DNA of 64,000 bases. Origin: Mycobacterium gordonae (GTDB taxonomy: Bacteria; Actinomycetota; Actinomycetes; Mycobacteriales; Mycobacteriaceae). The notes beneath the pieces were generated by a model. That model saw only the letters and a program-made list of their open reading frames with translations, searched no databases and had not been told where the DNA came from. A program made the translations under genes and the position numbers. Every line of letters starts with the position of its first letter. Within the stretch, counting starts at the first letter, position 1. This document shows, piece by piece, positions 36,310-45,282 of the stretch. The stretch is taken from contig NZ_CP070973.1 of NCBI RefSeq assembly GCF_017086405.1, positions 2,726,739 to 2,790,738 on the forward strand, in the 5' to 3' direction.

Positions 36310-37074
36310 GTGCGGAATGAAGTGCCGCAATACCCGATCGAGTCAGTCGACAACGCGCTGAAACTGCTGTTGCTCCTTGGCGAGCAGCCACAGATCCGGC
36401 TCAGCGAGGCCACCCGGTACCTTGGCGTGGCATCCTCCACCGCGCACCGACTGCTGGCGATGCTGACTTACCGCGGATTCGTCCGCCAGGACCCGCAATC
36501 CAAGGCATACCTTCCCGGTCCGGCGCTGACCAGCGTGGCTTTCGCGATATTCGGGCGCGTCGATATCCCGCGCACCGCCATGCCCGTGATGCGTGGTCTC
36601 AGTGAACGCCTCGGCGAGTCCATCCACGTCGGCATGCTCGACAGCGCCGTCGTGCGCTTCGTCGCGGCAATCGAGGGCCCCCGAGCGGTCCGGGTGGCCT
36701 CTCGGTTGGGGCGCACCCTGCCGGCGCACTGCACCTCCACCGGCAAGGTCCTGTTGGCGGGGCTGCCGGAATCCGAACTGCGGCAATTGTTTCCGGATGA
36801 TGAATTGGAGCGTGTCACGGCGCGATCGATCGACAGCCGGGCCCGTCTGGACAGCGAGCTGTCCCGTATCCGCCGGCAGGGTTACGCCACTAACCGCGAG
36901 GAGAGTGAGGAGGGCGTCGCCTCGGTGGCGGTGCAGATCCCGACCAGAGCGCCCGGATTGCGGCTCGCGCTCAACGCCGCCGCTCCGCAGCAACGGCTCC
37001 CTGCTTCGAAGTACCCGTCGGTGGCCGCGGCGCTGAGTGAGGCCGCCAGCGAGATCGGCGATCAGCTGGGCTGA
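36310..37074 (+). CDS. IclR-family transcriptional regulator
   Basis: The 254-residue protein starts at GTG 36310. The N-terminal winged helix is QIRLSEATRYLGVASSTAHRLLAML and the C-terminal IclR effector domain holds HVGMLDSAVVRFVAAIEGP, RTLPAHCTSTGKVLLAGL and EESEEGVASVAVQI. IclR regulators often control aromatic-acid catabolism and sense pathway substrates. It is convergent with, and overlaps by 13 bases, the last gene of the dioxygenase operon, its likely target. The palindrome at 40696-40712 is a candidate binding site. Confidence 0.85.
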   Translation: MRNEVPQYPIESVDNALKLLLLLGEQPQIRLSEATRYLGVASSTAHRLLAMLTYRGFVRQDPQSKAYLPGPALTSVAFAIFGRVDIPRTAMPVMRGLSERLGESIHVGMLDSAVVRFVAAIEGPRAVRVASRLGRTLPAHCTSTGKVLLAGLPESELRQLFPDDELERVTARSIDSRARLDSELSRIRRQGYATNREESEEGVASVAVQIPTRAPGLRLALNAAAPQQRLPASKYPSVAAALSEAASEIGDQLG

Positions 37075-37787
37075 GCGGGCAGGCGGGCGACCTCGTGCCG
37101 CCAGGCAGAGTCGACGTTGAAGCCGGAACCCAAGTCCGGCACATCATCCCAATCGGCGTCGGCGATCTCGCGCAGCGTGCCGCCGGCGGCGCGCACCCGT
37201 AACGACATGCGGGCCAACGCATCGACGCTGATTGCTTGCAACACCGCCTGTTTGACGCCGGCCGCGGCGCTGGTGATGCCGTGGCCGCGACAGATCACCA
37301 CCGGCCGTCCGCCCATCGCCGTAGCCATCTCCTTGCCGAGTTGAGCCGTCCGGATCAACACCGCACGTTCATAGACCGGAACCCCGCCACGCGCCAACCA
37401 CGCGCCGGGGATGTCGAAGGCTCCGTAAATCGGCCGGATCGCGATGCCGGCCAGGTCCGCGGCGACGACGGCGGGCGGGTGCAGGTGCGCGACGGCCCGA
37501 TGCTTCGCGTCGGCCCGCATCGTTTCGATATGGATCGGCAGCTCGTTGGGCACCCGGTAGCCGTCGAGTTCTCCTGGGGCGCCGGCGGTTCCGTCGACGG
37601 TGATCAGCCGGATGTCGGCGGGACGGGTGAAGGCCACCCCGGTGTCGCTGTCGCTGCGGCACCGGATCAGCAGGTGCTCGTCGTCGACGCGCAGGCTCAG
37701 ATGACCGAGCATGCCGTCGACCAGACCGCGCGCGGCGGCCACGCGACAGCCCTGGGCCACCAGCGCGCGTTGCGGTTCCAGGCTCAT
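37062..37787 (-). CDS. Class II aldolase-family decarboxylase or aldolase
   Basis: From ATG 37787 the protein has 241 residues. It has the adducin/class II aldolase fold: ARGLVDGMLGHLSLRVDDEH, AVAHLHPPAVVAA with metal-binding His-x-His, and VVICRGHGITSAAAG. In Gram-positive phthalate pathways the decarboxylase that makes protocatechuate from 3,4-dihydroxyphthalate belongs to this family (PhtC), as does CmtD in the cumate pathway. Position at the end of a dioxygenase operon fits such a role. Its start overlaps the dehydrogenase stop (ATGA). Confidence 0.75.
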   Translation of the reverse strand: MSLEPQRALVAQGCRVAAARGLVDGMLGHLSLRVDDEHLLIRCRSDSDTGVAFTRPADIRLITVDGTAGAPGELDGYRVPNELPIHIETMRADAKHRAVAHLHPPAVVAADLAGIAIRPIYGAFDIPGAWLARGGVPVYERAVLIRTAQLGKEMATAMGGRPVVICRGHGITSAAAGVKQAVLQAISVDALARMSLRVRAAGGTLREIADADWDDVPDLGSGFNVDSAWRHEVARLPAQPS

Positions 37788-38578
37788 TTCCGCCCACCCA
37801 GGCGGAACCCGCCGTCGGGGTGAACGGTTTCCCCGGTGATACCGCGCGAACGGTCCGAGGCCAGGAAAACGTAGCTCCACGCATGATCGGCGCCGGTGAG
37901 TGCGACGTTGAGCGGGCTACGGGCGGCCAGATCTGTTGCCCGGTCCGGGGAGTCGTCGAGGCGGACATCGTCGAGGCCGAGACTGGCCAGCCCGCGCAGG
38001 TCGGTGTTCAGGGTCCCGCCGGGGGCCACCCCGTTGACCCGGACGTGCGGCGCCAGGTCGTGTGCCAGGGCGGTGACAAGCCCGCGGACCGCGAACTTCG
38101 AGGACACGTACAGGACCCCGCCGCGCCCCGGGTAGTAGGCCGAGGTGGACTCGGTCAACACGATCGAGGCCCCGCTCGAGCTGCGCAGTGCCGCAACCGC
38201 GGCCTTCACCGACTGCAGGTGACTCAGTACGTTGGTGCGGTACATCTCGTTGAAAGCGGCGGCCAGGTTGTCCGCTTCGATGTCGTCGATTCCCCGGTAG
38301 AAGTCGAACACTCCGACGCAGTTGACCAGCGTGTCCAGGCCCCCGAGAGTCTCGGTCGTCACGGCGACCGCCCGGTCGTTGTCGGCGCGGTTGGTGGCGT
38401 CACCCCGCACCACGGGGACCTCGGACAGTTCTTCGCGCAGTCGTTCGCACTTGTCCGGATCGCGTTCCAGAACGGCGACTTTCGCGCCCTCGGCGATGAA
38501 CGCGTCGACGACCGACCGCCCGATGCCCGAACCGGCGCCGACCACCAGGGCCCGTTTGCCGTCAAGCCATCGGGTCAT
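37784..38578 (-). CDS. SDR dihydrodiol dehydrogenase
   Basis: ATG 38578 gives 264 residues. The Rossmann glycine motif is VVGAGSGIGRSV, the NAD-binding acid follows VAVLERD, and the catalytic Ser and Tyr-x3-Lys are in TESTSAYYPGRGGVLYVSSKFA. The C-terminus has GITGETVHPDGGFRLGG. Such enzymes oxidise the cis-dihydrodiol made by a ring-hydroxylating dioxygenase to the catechol. It overlaps the small upstream gene by 17 bases and the downstream class II aldolase gene by four. Confidence 0.85.
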   Translation of the reverse strand: MTRWLDGKRALVVGAGSGIGRSVVDAFIAEGAKVAVLERDPDKCERLREELSEVPVVRGDATNRADNDRAVAVTTETLGGLDTLVNCVGVFDFYRGIDDIEADNLAAAFNEMYRTNVLSHLQSVKAAVAALRSSSGASIVLTESTSAYYPGRGGVLYVSSKFAVRGLVTALAHDLAPHVRVNGVAPGGTLNTDLRGLASLGLDDVRLDDSPDRATDLAARSPLNVALTGADHAWSYVFLASDRSRGITGETVHPDGGFRLGGRK

Positions 38579-38813
38579 CGCCGTCCTCTGGTTCGTCCGG
38601 CAGCAGCGGGGCCTGGGAGTTGCCGACCATGGCCGCCAGCGTACGGGGGTTCTGCCAGGTGAGGGCCTCGACCTCGAGGGCGTCCAGCGTGATCGACCGC
38701 CCACTGCGCGGGCAGCGGATCAGTAGCCGCGAGCCGTTGCGCGTGTCGACCCGCTGCACGACGACTTCGGTGAATTCGTTCGCCACCGTGATGGGCTCGC
38801 CGACCGGGTTCAC
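38562..38813 (-). CDS. Small dihydrodiol-dehydrogenase-operon protein
   Basis: GTG 38813 overlaps the stop of the dioxygenase beta gene (GTGA), giving 83 residues. The core is TVANEFTEVVVQRVDTRNGS, LLIRCPRSGRSITLDALE and ALTWQNPRTLAAMV. I recall similar short proteins labelled dihydrodiol dehydrogenase in actinobacterial dioxygenase operons, but it has no nucleotide motif and only one Cys, so it is neither a dehydrogenase nor a ferredoxin. It may stabilise or pair with the dioxygenase. Confidence 0.7.
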   Translation of the reverse strand: MNPVGEPITVANEFTEVVVQRVDTRNGSRLLIRCPRSGRSITLDALEVEALTWQNPRTLAAMVGNSQAPLLPDEPEDGDDPMA

Positions 38814-39331
38814 AGGAATACCGCCAGGTTCTGCATCCGCAATACCGATTCGTCGGCAATGATTGTGCGACGGGCCAACTTCCACCGATTCTCGCTCTGA
38901 TCCCAGCGCAGCAGGTCGTCGCGGCCGCAGGACAATAACGCGCTTTCGTTGGCGTCACCGCGGCTGCGAAACAGCAATTCCGCCGACTGCACGACCAGGT
39001 GCGTCGGATCCTGTTCGAAGGTGCGCACGTTGGTGATGAAGTGCCGCAGCCGCGACGGGGGATCCTCGGCCCAGACATGCTCGGTGCGCATCCGGGCGAC
39101 GCGCTGGGTCAGCGAATACTTGTCCTCGGCGAAGTGGTCCATGCCCGGTGAGGTGTCGAATCCGGCGCCGCGGGCGGTCGTGACGCGCACCGGCATCACG
39201 TAGCGGACGTCGTCGGTCAGGGTGTCCAGCCACGCCTGGTACTGCTGCGCGTCCAGCAGATACGCCTCGTCGACCAGAAACTGGTGCGCCTGCTGATGTC
39301 GAATGTCGTTGAACGGCAGAGCTCTTCTCAT
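38810..39331 (-). CDS. Ring-hydroxylating dioxygenase beta subunit
   Basis: ATG 39331 overlaps the alpha subunit stop (ATGA) and gives 173 residues. The small-subunit NTF2-like fold is seen in HQQAHQFLVDEAYLLDAQQYQAWLD, VRYVMPVRVTTARG and RRTIIADESVLRMQN. Beta subunits are structural partners of the Rieske alpha subunit. An aberrantly early start at 39355 is less likely. Confidence 0.9.
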   Translation of the reverse strand: MRRALPFNDIRHQQAHQFLVDEAYLLDAQQYQAWLDTLTDDVRYVMPVRVTTARGAGFDTSPGMDHFAEDKYSLTQRVARMRTEHVWAEDPPSRLRHFITNVRTFEQDPTHLVVQSAELLFRSRGDANESALLSCGRDDLLRWDQSENRWKLARRTIIADESVLRMQNLAVFL

Positions 39332-40668
39332 GCTGACTCCAGCTGCCGGGCCCACAGTTTGAGCAACTCGCGCTGGTTGTACTCGTTGTAGCCGACCTGC
39401 GCTCTGCCCGGCCCGTGGAACGCATCCGGGGGCAGCGCCTCGATCACCGGGCGATCGTCGGACAGCAGGCCCATCCGGCTGTTCAGCAGCAGTCGCCGAG
39501 CCATGGACCCGCCCGCCGTGGTGGTCAGCGACACCCAGTTCTCCACGTCATCCTGCTCGAACATCCCCGTGGATCCGAAGCACATCAGATACGCCTGGTA
39601 CGAGTCCTTCTTGAACTGCTCCGGCGCCGCCGCATCCACGGCGAACCACGAACACACCTCGGTCTCGTTCTCGCTGATCGGCTGCCACTGCCGGATCGAG
39701 ATGAACGGCAGCACTTGATCGCTCTCAGGCAGCTTGGGCCAGTTGTGTACGAAGCTCAGGTTCGGGAAACAGGTTGCGGCCGAGAACATGAAGCCGTCCT
39801 GCGCCACCACCTGCTGTTGCATCGGCGACCACACCGCTTTGATCCGTTCGATCATCTCGTCGGGGTAGCCCACGTAACGCATGCGCTGGTCGAAGTCGCC
39901 CGGCGGCAATTTGTAGGTGGTTCCGCCGCCGCGCTGCGCCCAGTATGTGGCTCCGTCTTTGCGCTTCTGCGCCTTGGGCTCACGAAACAGACCGATCTCG
40001 ACGATCGAGGCATGGGTATGCGGAGTGTGATACATGTCGCCGGAAAAGTTCTCGGCGCCGATCTTCCAGTTGGCCTTGATCCTCCAGCGCTGCGGACCTT
40101 TGACGTGCAGTCCGTGAGTGCTCTGCCTGGTGTAGAAGTCCAGATAGAACGCGAAGTCGCCGAGGTATTCGCGCAACGGCCGCGCGTGCGGGTCGAGATT
40201 GACGAAGATCAAACCGTTGTAGGTTCCCAAATTCGGTGCGGACAAGAGGGTTTGGTTCTTGTCGAAGCCTTCGTCGCCGCCGTATGCCTCGCGATGGAAC
40301 GGCAGGCCGGTCAGGCGCCCGTCGTTGCGGTACGTCCAACCGTGGTACGGGCAGCGGAAATTGGACGCATTGCCCATCTCGGCCCGGCACACCTGCATGC
40401 CGCGGTGCAGGCACATGTTGAACAGGGCCCGGACCTGGCCGCCGGAGTCGCGGGTGATGATGAACGAATCGTCGAGCACGCGGCGCACCACATAATCGCC
40501 GTCGTGCGGGATTTCCGACTCGTGCGCCACGAACATCCATGCCCGGCTGAACAGGCGCTCCTTTTCGAGCGCGAACAGTTCCCGATCGTTGTAGATGTGC
40601 GCCGGGATCATGCCCCGTCGGACATGGTCGAGCACCTGCGTCAAGCCGTCGTTCAGCGAACCCACCAC
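39328..40668 (-). CDS. Ring-hydroxylating dioxygenase alpha subunit
   Basis: From GTG 40668 the protein has 446 residues. The Rieske [2Fe-2S] motif CLHRGMQVC...CPYHGWTY and the mononuclear iron motif GAENFSGDMYHTPHTH are both complete, with the Asp bridge and two His. The enzyme adds both oxygens of O2 to an aromatic ring. Substrate assignment is by context: IclR, dihydrodiol dehydrogenase and class II aldolase genes together recall phthalate 3,4-dioxygenase or cumate-type systems. No ferredoxin or reductase gene is present here, so the electron donors must be elsewhere. The frame extends to TTG 40713, inside a palindrome, and GTG 40665 is an alternative. Confidence 0.9.
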   Translation of the reverse strand: MVGSLNDGLTQVLDHVRRGMIPAHIYNDRELFALEKERLFSRAWMFVAHESEIPHDGDYVVRRVLDDSFIITRDSGGQVRALFNMCLHRGMQVCRAEMGNASNFRCPYHGWTYRNDGRLTGLPFHREAYGGDEGFDKNQTLLSAPNLGTYNGLIFVNLDPHARPLREYLGDFAFYLDFYTRQSTHGLHVKGPQRWRIKANWKIGAENFSGDMYHTPHTHASIVEIGLFREPKAQKRKDGATYWAQRGGGTTYKLPPGDFDQRMRYVGYPDEMIERIKAVWSPMQQQVVAQDGFMFSAATCFPNLSFVHNWPKLPESDQVLPFISIRQWQPISENETEVCSWFAVDAAAPEQFKKDSYQAYLMCFGSTGMFEQDDVENWVSLTTTAGGSMARRLLLNSRMGLLSDDRPVIEALPPDAFHGPGRAQVGYNEYNQRELLKLWARQLESA

Positions 40669-40695
40669 CGCCCCTTGTCTGCTCTGCAGAGATAG

Positions 40696-40712
40696 TGTCT
40701 GTCCTGTAGACA
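40696..40712. promoter_or_regulatory. Palindrome upstream of the dioxygenase operon
   Basis: TGTCT-GTCCTGT-AGACA is a perfect 5-bp palindrome with a 7-base spacer, 28 bases upstream of the preferred alpha-subunit start. It is a plausible operator for the IclR regulator at the other end of the operon. Confidence 0.4.
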
Positions 40713-40785
40713 ATGACGGCCGAGGTGGCCTCCGGTCAATCGAACGTGGTCACCATGTCGGGCGGGGGACTGGTCCTGCTGGCCG

Positions 40786-43785
40786 TCAGGGGATGGCCAG
40801 CACGCCCATGCAGCAGTTGGTGGCGACCGACGAGAGGTAGTCAGAGTCGTCCCACTCGCCGGAGGCCGGGACGGGGTTCGCCGCGCCGGCGGTGTGTTGC
40901 CCCAACCCGGCGCGCGGTGTCCTGGTGGGCCACCAGTTCGCCGGTCCGAGCAGTGCCGCCATCGCCGGCACCGTGATGGTGCGGACGACGAAGGTGTCGA
41001 CCAGCAGGCCCGCGCCGATGATGAAGCCCGTCTGCGCCATGGTGGACATGCTGCCGAACATCAGGCCGAACATCGATGCGGCGAAGATGATGCCGGCCGA
41101 GGTGATGACGCCGCCGGTCGAGCGGACGGCGCGGATGATGCCTGAGCGAATGCCTGACGCCGCTTCTTCGCGGATGCGGGTGATCAGCAGCAGGTTGTAG
41201 TCCGCCCCTACCGCCACCAAAACGATGAATGCCGTCGCCTGCACGTTCCAGTAGATCGCCTGGTGCAGCACGAACTGGAAGAAGACCACCCCCAGTCCGA
41301 CCGCCGAAAGATACGAAATGACCACGGAAACAATCAAATACAGTGGCGCCACCAGCGCGCGCAGCAGCGCCACCAGGATGAGGAAGACCACGATCAAGGT
41401 CGCGATGACAATCAGCGTGACATCGCGGTCGTAGTAGGCCCGCATCGTGGCGTACATCGCGGTGGTGCCGACCATAGATATCGACGCATCGGCAAGCGAA
41501 GTGTTCGGCTGGGCGCCGCGCGCGGTGTCGACGATCGAGGCGACCTGGTTCATCGCCGCGGGGCTGAACGGGTCCAGCTTCGTCTCTACCAGGTAGCGCA
41601 CCGAGTGCCCGTCCGGGGAGATGAACATCCGTGCGGCGTTCTTGAAGTCCTCGGAGGTGAGCACCTTGGGCGGGATGTACATGCCCGACATGTCGGGTTG
41701 CGCCGCATCCCGCTTCATCGAGAGCAGGAGATCGGCCGCCTGATTCATGCCTGAGCCCATGCGCTTGGTCTGCTCGACAAGGGTTCGCACTCCGCGCGCC
41801 AGCTGCTGGCTGCCATCGGCCAACTTGTCGGCCGCTGACTGCAGCTGTGCGATCCGCTGGGTGATGCCGGCGGCTCCGGCGCCCGCGGTCCGCAGATTGT
41901 TCTCCGCCGTCGTCAGCACGGCGCTCGCGTTCTGCACCGCGGCCTGCAGGTTCTGCATCGCCGACGGCACCAGGTGCGCGCGGCACGTCGTGTCGTCAGC
42001 GCAAAACGGGCTGTTGGCCAACACGTCGAGGAGTGGGTTTCCCGCCCCGGCGACACTGCCCGTCGTGACGGCGCCGTTGGCGAGCCTGCGCAGATTCTCC
42101 AGCAGGTTGGCCGCCGCGGTGAGCTGCTGCTGCGCTCCGTTGAGCGTGCTGGTCATCTCTGCCACCGGTCCGCTGGCTCCGCGGATCTGGTCGCGCACCT
42201 GGGCAAGGCTTGCGGCAAGTTGGTCGGCACCGTTGGTCAGCGCATCCAAGTCGTCGGTCTTGTCGCTGATCTGTGTCGAGGCGTCCGCCAACTTCGAGCC
42301 CACGGCACCGGCCTGAACGCTGAGCTTGGCCTGATCGAGCGGCTGGCCGTCGGGCCGGGTGATGCCACGCACCGCGGCGATATCGGGCAACTGGGACACT
42401 CGTTGTGCCATCTGGTCGAGGTCGGCCAGTGCCCGCGATGTCCGCAGATCATGGTGCGAACGGACGTAGATGTACTGCGGCAGGAGCGCATTCGTCGAAT
42501 AGTGAGCCGCCATGGTGGCGAAGCCGACGTTGCTGGGCGCCGATTGCGGCAGTTGCAGGCGGTCGTTGAAGGTGGGGCGCAGCAATGCTGCGCAGCCGGC
42601 CAGGGTGATCAGTACCGTCAGGCTGACCACCAGGTGGGCCTTGGGGCGGCGCACGATCGCGACGGCGGACCGCCGCCACATCCGGTCGGTCAGCCCCGGT
42701 CGAGGGGCCACCCAGCCCCGCCGGCCGGCGAGCAGCAGGATGGCGGGCAACAAGGTGACGGCCGCGAAGAACGCGATCGCGATCGAAACCGCAAGCGCGG
42801 GACCGATACTGGTGAATGCGGGCAGCCGGGTGAACACCATGCACAGGAACGTGACGGCGACGGTGGCCGCCGACGCCGCGATGACTTCACCGATGGAACT
42901 CAGCGCCTTGCACACCGCTTGGTCGGAATCGTTGCCGGCGCGGATGTGCTCGTGATACCGGCTGATCAGAAACACGGCGTAATCGGTGCCGGCTCCCACG
43001 ATCATCGCCGTCATCAACGCAACCGTGAGCGCCGAGACCCCGAGTCCGAGTTGAGCCAGGCCGGACACCACGCCTTGCGCGGCGGCCACCGAAATGCCGA
43101 TGGTGAGCAACGGCAGCAGCACGGTCATCGGCCGTCGGTAGATCGCCATCAGGATGAGCAGCACCAGGACGGCAGTGGCGATCTCGATGATGTGCATGTC
43201 GTGAGTGGTGAGGATCGACATGTCGCCGACCATCGCCGCCTGTCCCGTCACGGCCGCGGTCAGCGACGACCCGGCTGTCGAACGGGTGGCGATCTGCGCG
43301 ATCCGTTGGTAGGCCTGCGACGACTCCGGGGACCCGGCCGGCGCCTTGAGGCTGACGGCCAGGTAGATCGCCTTGTGATCGGCGCTGGCCAGGAAAGCGC
43401 GCAGCGCGGGTGTGGTGATGACATCCTGCACACCCTCCACGTCGTCGGTCTGGCTGCGCAGTGTGGCGGCCAGCTTCCGGTAGGTGTCCTCGTCGGCCGG
43501 TTGCAGACCCCGATCGTCGGTGAGGACGACGAGCAGCAGGTTCTGTGCGGACTCACCGAAGTCCTTGGCCATCTGGTCGGCCGCCGCCATCGCGCTGGCC
43601 GGCAACGGCTGCAAGGGTCGGCTTTCGACCACCGTCGTCAGCGGTGTCACGGCGGTGGCCAGCGCCGCGACGACGACCACCCAGCCGGCGATGACCAACC
43701 AGGGCGCGCGCACGGCGACACGACCCAACACCGCGAACACGCCGGCCGGCATCGAGGTGTGCAAAGCGGGGGAGCGTTTCCACAT
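40786..43785 (-). CDS. MmpL-family lipid exporter
   Basis: The 999-residue RND-type protein starts at ATG 43785 (GAAGGG upstream). It has the MmpL layout: a first helix at about 27-47, a periplasmic domain, five helices around 190-360 with VGAGTDYAVFLISRYHEH, a second large coiled periplasmic domain rich in Gln/Ala (about 410-740), and a second helix block with VAVGADYNLLLITRIREEA. The two GTDY/GADY motifs hold the proton-relay Asp-Tyr pairs. MmpL proteins export large lipids across the inner membrane. It follows the acyltransferase genes on the same strand (129-base gap), so it probably exports their product. Confidence 0.9.
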   Translation of the reverse strand: MWKRSPALHTSMPAGVFAVLGRVAVRAPWLVIAGWVVVVAALATAVTPLTTVVESRPLQPLPASAMAAADQMAKDFGESAQNLLLVVLTDDRGLQPADEDTYRKLAATLRSQTDDVEGVQDVITTPALRAFLASADHKAIYLAVSLKAPAGSPESSQAYQRIAQIATRSTAGSSLTAAVTGQAAMVGDMSILTTHDMHIIEIATAVLVLLILMAIYRRPMTVLLPLLTIGISVAAAQGVVSGLAQLGLGVSALTVALMTAMIVGAGTDYAVFLISRYHEHIRAGNDSDQAVCKALSSIGEVIAASAATVAVTFLCMVFTRLPAFTSIGPALAVSIAIAFFAAVTLLPAILLLAGRRGWVAPRPGLTDRMWRRSAVAIVRRPKAHLVVSLTVLITLAGCAALLRPTFNDRLQLPQSAPSNVGFATMAAHYSTNALLPQYIYVRSHHDLRTSRALADLDQMAQRVSQLPDIAAVRGITRPDGQPLDQAKLSVQAGAVGSKLADASTQISDKTDDLDALTNGADQLAASLAQVRDQIRGASGPVAEMTSTLNGAQQQLTAAANLLENLRRLANGAVTTGSVAGAGNPLLDVLANSPFCADDTTCRAHLVPSAMQNLQAAVQNASAVLTTAENNLRTAGAGAAGITQRIAQLQSAADKLADGSQQLARGVRTLVEQTKRMGSGMNQAADLLLSMKRDAAQPDMSGMYIPPKVLTSEDFKNAARMFISPDGHSVRYLVETKLDPFSPAAMNQVASIVDTARGAQPNTSLADASISMVGTTAMYATMRAYYDRDVTLIVIATLIVVFLILVALLRALVAPLYLIVSVVISYLSAVGLGVVFFQFVLHQAIYWNVQATAFIVLVAVGADYNLLLITRIREEAASGIRSGIIRAVRSTGGVITSAGIIFAASMFGLMFGSMSTMAQTGFIIGAGLLVDTFVVRTITVPAMAALLGPANWWPTRTPRAGLGQHTAGAANPVPASGEWDDSDYLSSVATNCCMGVLAIP

Positions 43786-43914
43786 GGTGAAGCCCTTCTA
43801 TGTCAGGCGTCGGCCAGCCTGCGCGGCCGCCCGGTTGGTACCTGATGGCGAACTGTCAGCACCGAAGCTACGGTGGCCCCGGCCCGGGGTCGCGCTTGTC
43901 GGCGATAGTCGAAA

Positions 43915-45282
43915 TTAGCCACATTCGGCGCGGTTGTGCGCATTGTGCTCGGCGGTCGGCCAACCCGCGGTGGCCAAGATTCCGAATTCCCGAAGAACCT
44001 CCGAAAAATCCTTCTGCAGTTGGGGATTGGAGTTACGCCCAGCCGGCCGATGAGACAGGGCCGACAGGAATATCCGGTTGTCGACGCGCCCCGACACCAC
44101 CCCCAGCAGACCGCCGGTCGGACGCATCGTCGCCCGGGTGGCCCGCGGGTACAACGACCTCATGGCCATGCAGTCGGCGTCGTTACCGTCCGGCCGATTG
44201 ACCGCCGGATCGATCGGGCCGAGATTGGAGGATCCGCTGGTCGTCGCACCCCCGAGGGCCACGCCGACCATTCGCCGAACTGCCCACCGCGGCAGCCACG
44301 GCGTCAGGGGCAGCAGGCCCGATCGTTCGTCGGGAGCGCTGCCGCGGTGGATCAACGCGTTCTTGACGGCGGCTCGGACCGCGGTGAGGTCCGTCGTCAC
44401 CGCCGTGGAGTCCACCTCGATGTCGACGGCGGTAATGGCGTTGGCCCGGGTATCGCCGACGACGCGCTCGTTGACGGGTATCGCGACGGTGGCGACGCCT
44501 TCGGTGGTGACGCGTCCCGTCTGCCGGGCCAGGCGCGCCGTGACCGCCGCGAGCAGCGCGTTGCTGGTGCCGCCGAGCGCCCGGGCCCGGGCGTCCCACC
44601 AAGCGCCGTCGACGAAGAGCGTCGCCGTGGCCAGCGCGACGCGTCCGTCGGGCCGTGCAAACCGGGCCGGTGCCGGGGCGGCTGTGCGGCCTGTGCCGCG
44701 GGTGTCGCGTGCCAGGCGTGCCGCGGCTCGCAGGGCCCGGCCCACTTCGGGTAGGTCGCGCGCGGTCTGTCGGGTGTCCCGGCCCAGCGCCCGCCACCGT
44801 CGGCGGGAGCGGGCGGCAGGCCAATTGATCGGATCGTCGCGTCCGTCGGCGGCGTCGGCCAGCGCAGCGCAGAATCCGACCCCGTCCGTGAGGCAGTGGG
44901 TGGTCACAAAGCTCACCCCGGCACCGCCGTCGGTGAACGGCAGTACGGCCAGATGCCAGCCGGGTCCCCGTTCGACATCCAGCGGAAGGTCGGCCTGTTC
45001 GTCCAGCCAGGCGTCGAATTGACTACGCGAGTAACGTGATTCGACGATCTCAAGCTGGGTAGAAGCAGGTGCGGACACCCAGCGATGGCGGCCGAACGGC
45101 AGTGGTGAGCGTTCGATGCGCCGCGCGAGCCGCCCCCGCTGCAGGTGGTGGTGAAAGCGGCGCAGCCCGTCGAGATCTACGCCCTCCCGATAGAGCCAGC
45201 AGCACTGCAGCACATTCGTGGAGCGGGTGGCACGCTCGGCTAGAAACGCGGCTTGGTCGATCAGGTCAAGGACGTTGTTCAT
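43915..45282 (-). CDS. HxxxDG acyltransferase paralogue 1
   Basis: This 455-residue protein belongs to the condensation/WS-DGAT/CAT superfamily of acyl-CoA acyltransferases. It starts NNVLDLIDQAAFL, and the shared IERSPLPFGRHRWVS motif lies near residue 65. The active site is THCLTDGVG (His-x3-Asp-Gly), and SNLGPIDPAVNRPDG follows near residue 350. It is the last of four tandem copies and overlaps the next upstream copy by ATGA. These enzymes esterify acyl chains to hydroxyls of glycolipids or polyketides. The active site is intact. Confidence 0.8.
   Translation of the reverse strand: MNNVLDLIDQAAFLAERATRSTNVLQCCWLYREGVDLDGLRRFHHHLQRGRLARRIERSPLPFGRHRWVSAPASTQLEIVESRYSRSQFDAWLDEQADLPLDVERGPGWHLAVLPFTDGGAGVSFVTTHCLTDGVGFCAALADAADGRDDPINWPAARSRRRWRALGRDTRQTARDLPEVGRALRAAARLARDTRGTGRTAAPAPARFARPDGRVALATATLFVDGAWWDARARALGGTSNALLAAVTARLARQTGRVTTEGVATVAIPVNERVVGDTRANAITAVDIEVDSTAVTTDLTAVRAAVKNALIHRGSAPDERSGLLPLTPWLPRWAVRRMVGVALGGATTSGSSNLGPIDPAVNRPDGNDADCMAMRSLYPRATRATMRPTGGLLGVVSGRVDNRIFLSALSHRPAGRNSNPQLQKDFSEVLREFGILATAGWPTAEHNAHNRAECG

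Noticed and set aside
41974..43845. 623-residue plus-strand frame antisense to MmpL
   Set aside because: Shadow of the MmpL gene; His/Arg/Gly-rich without motifs.
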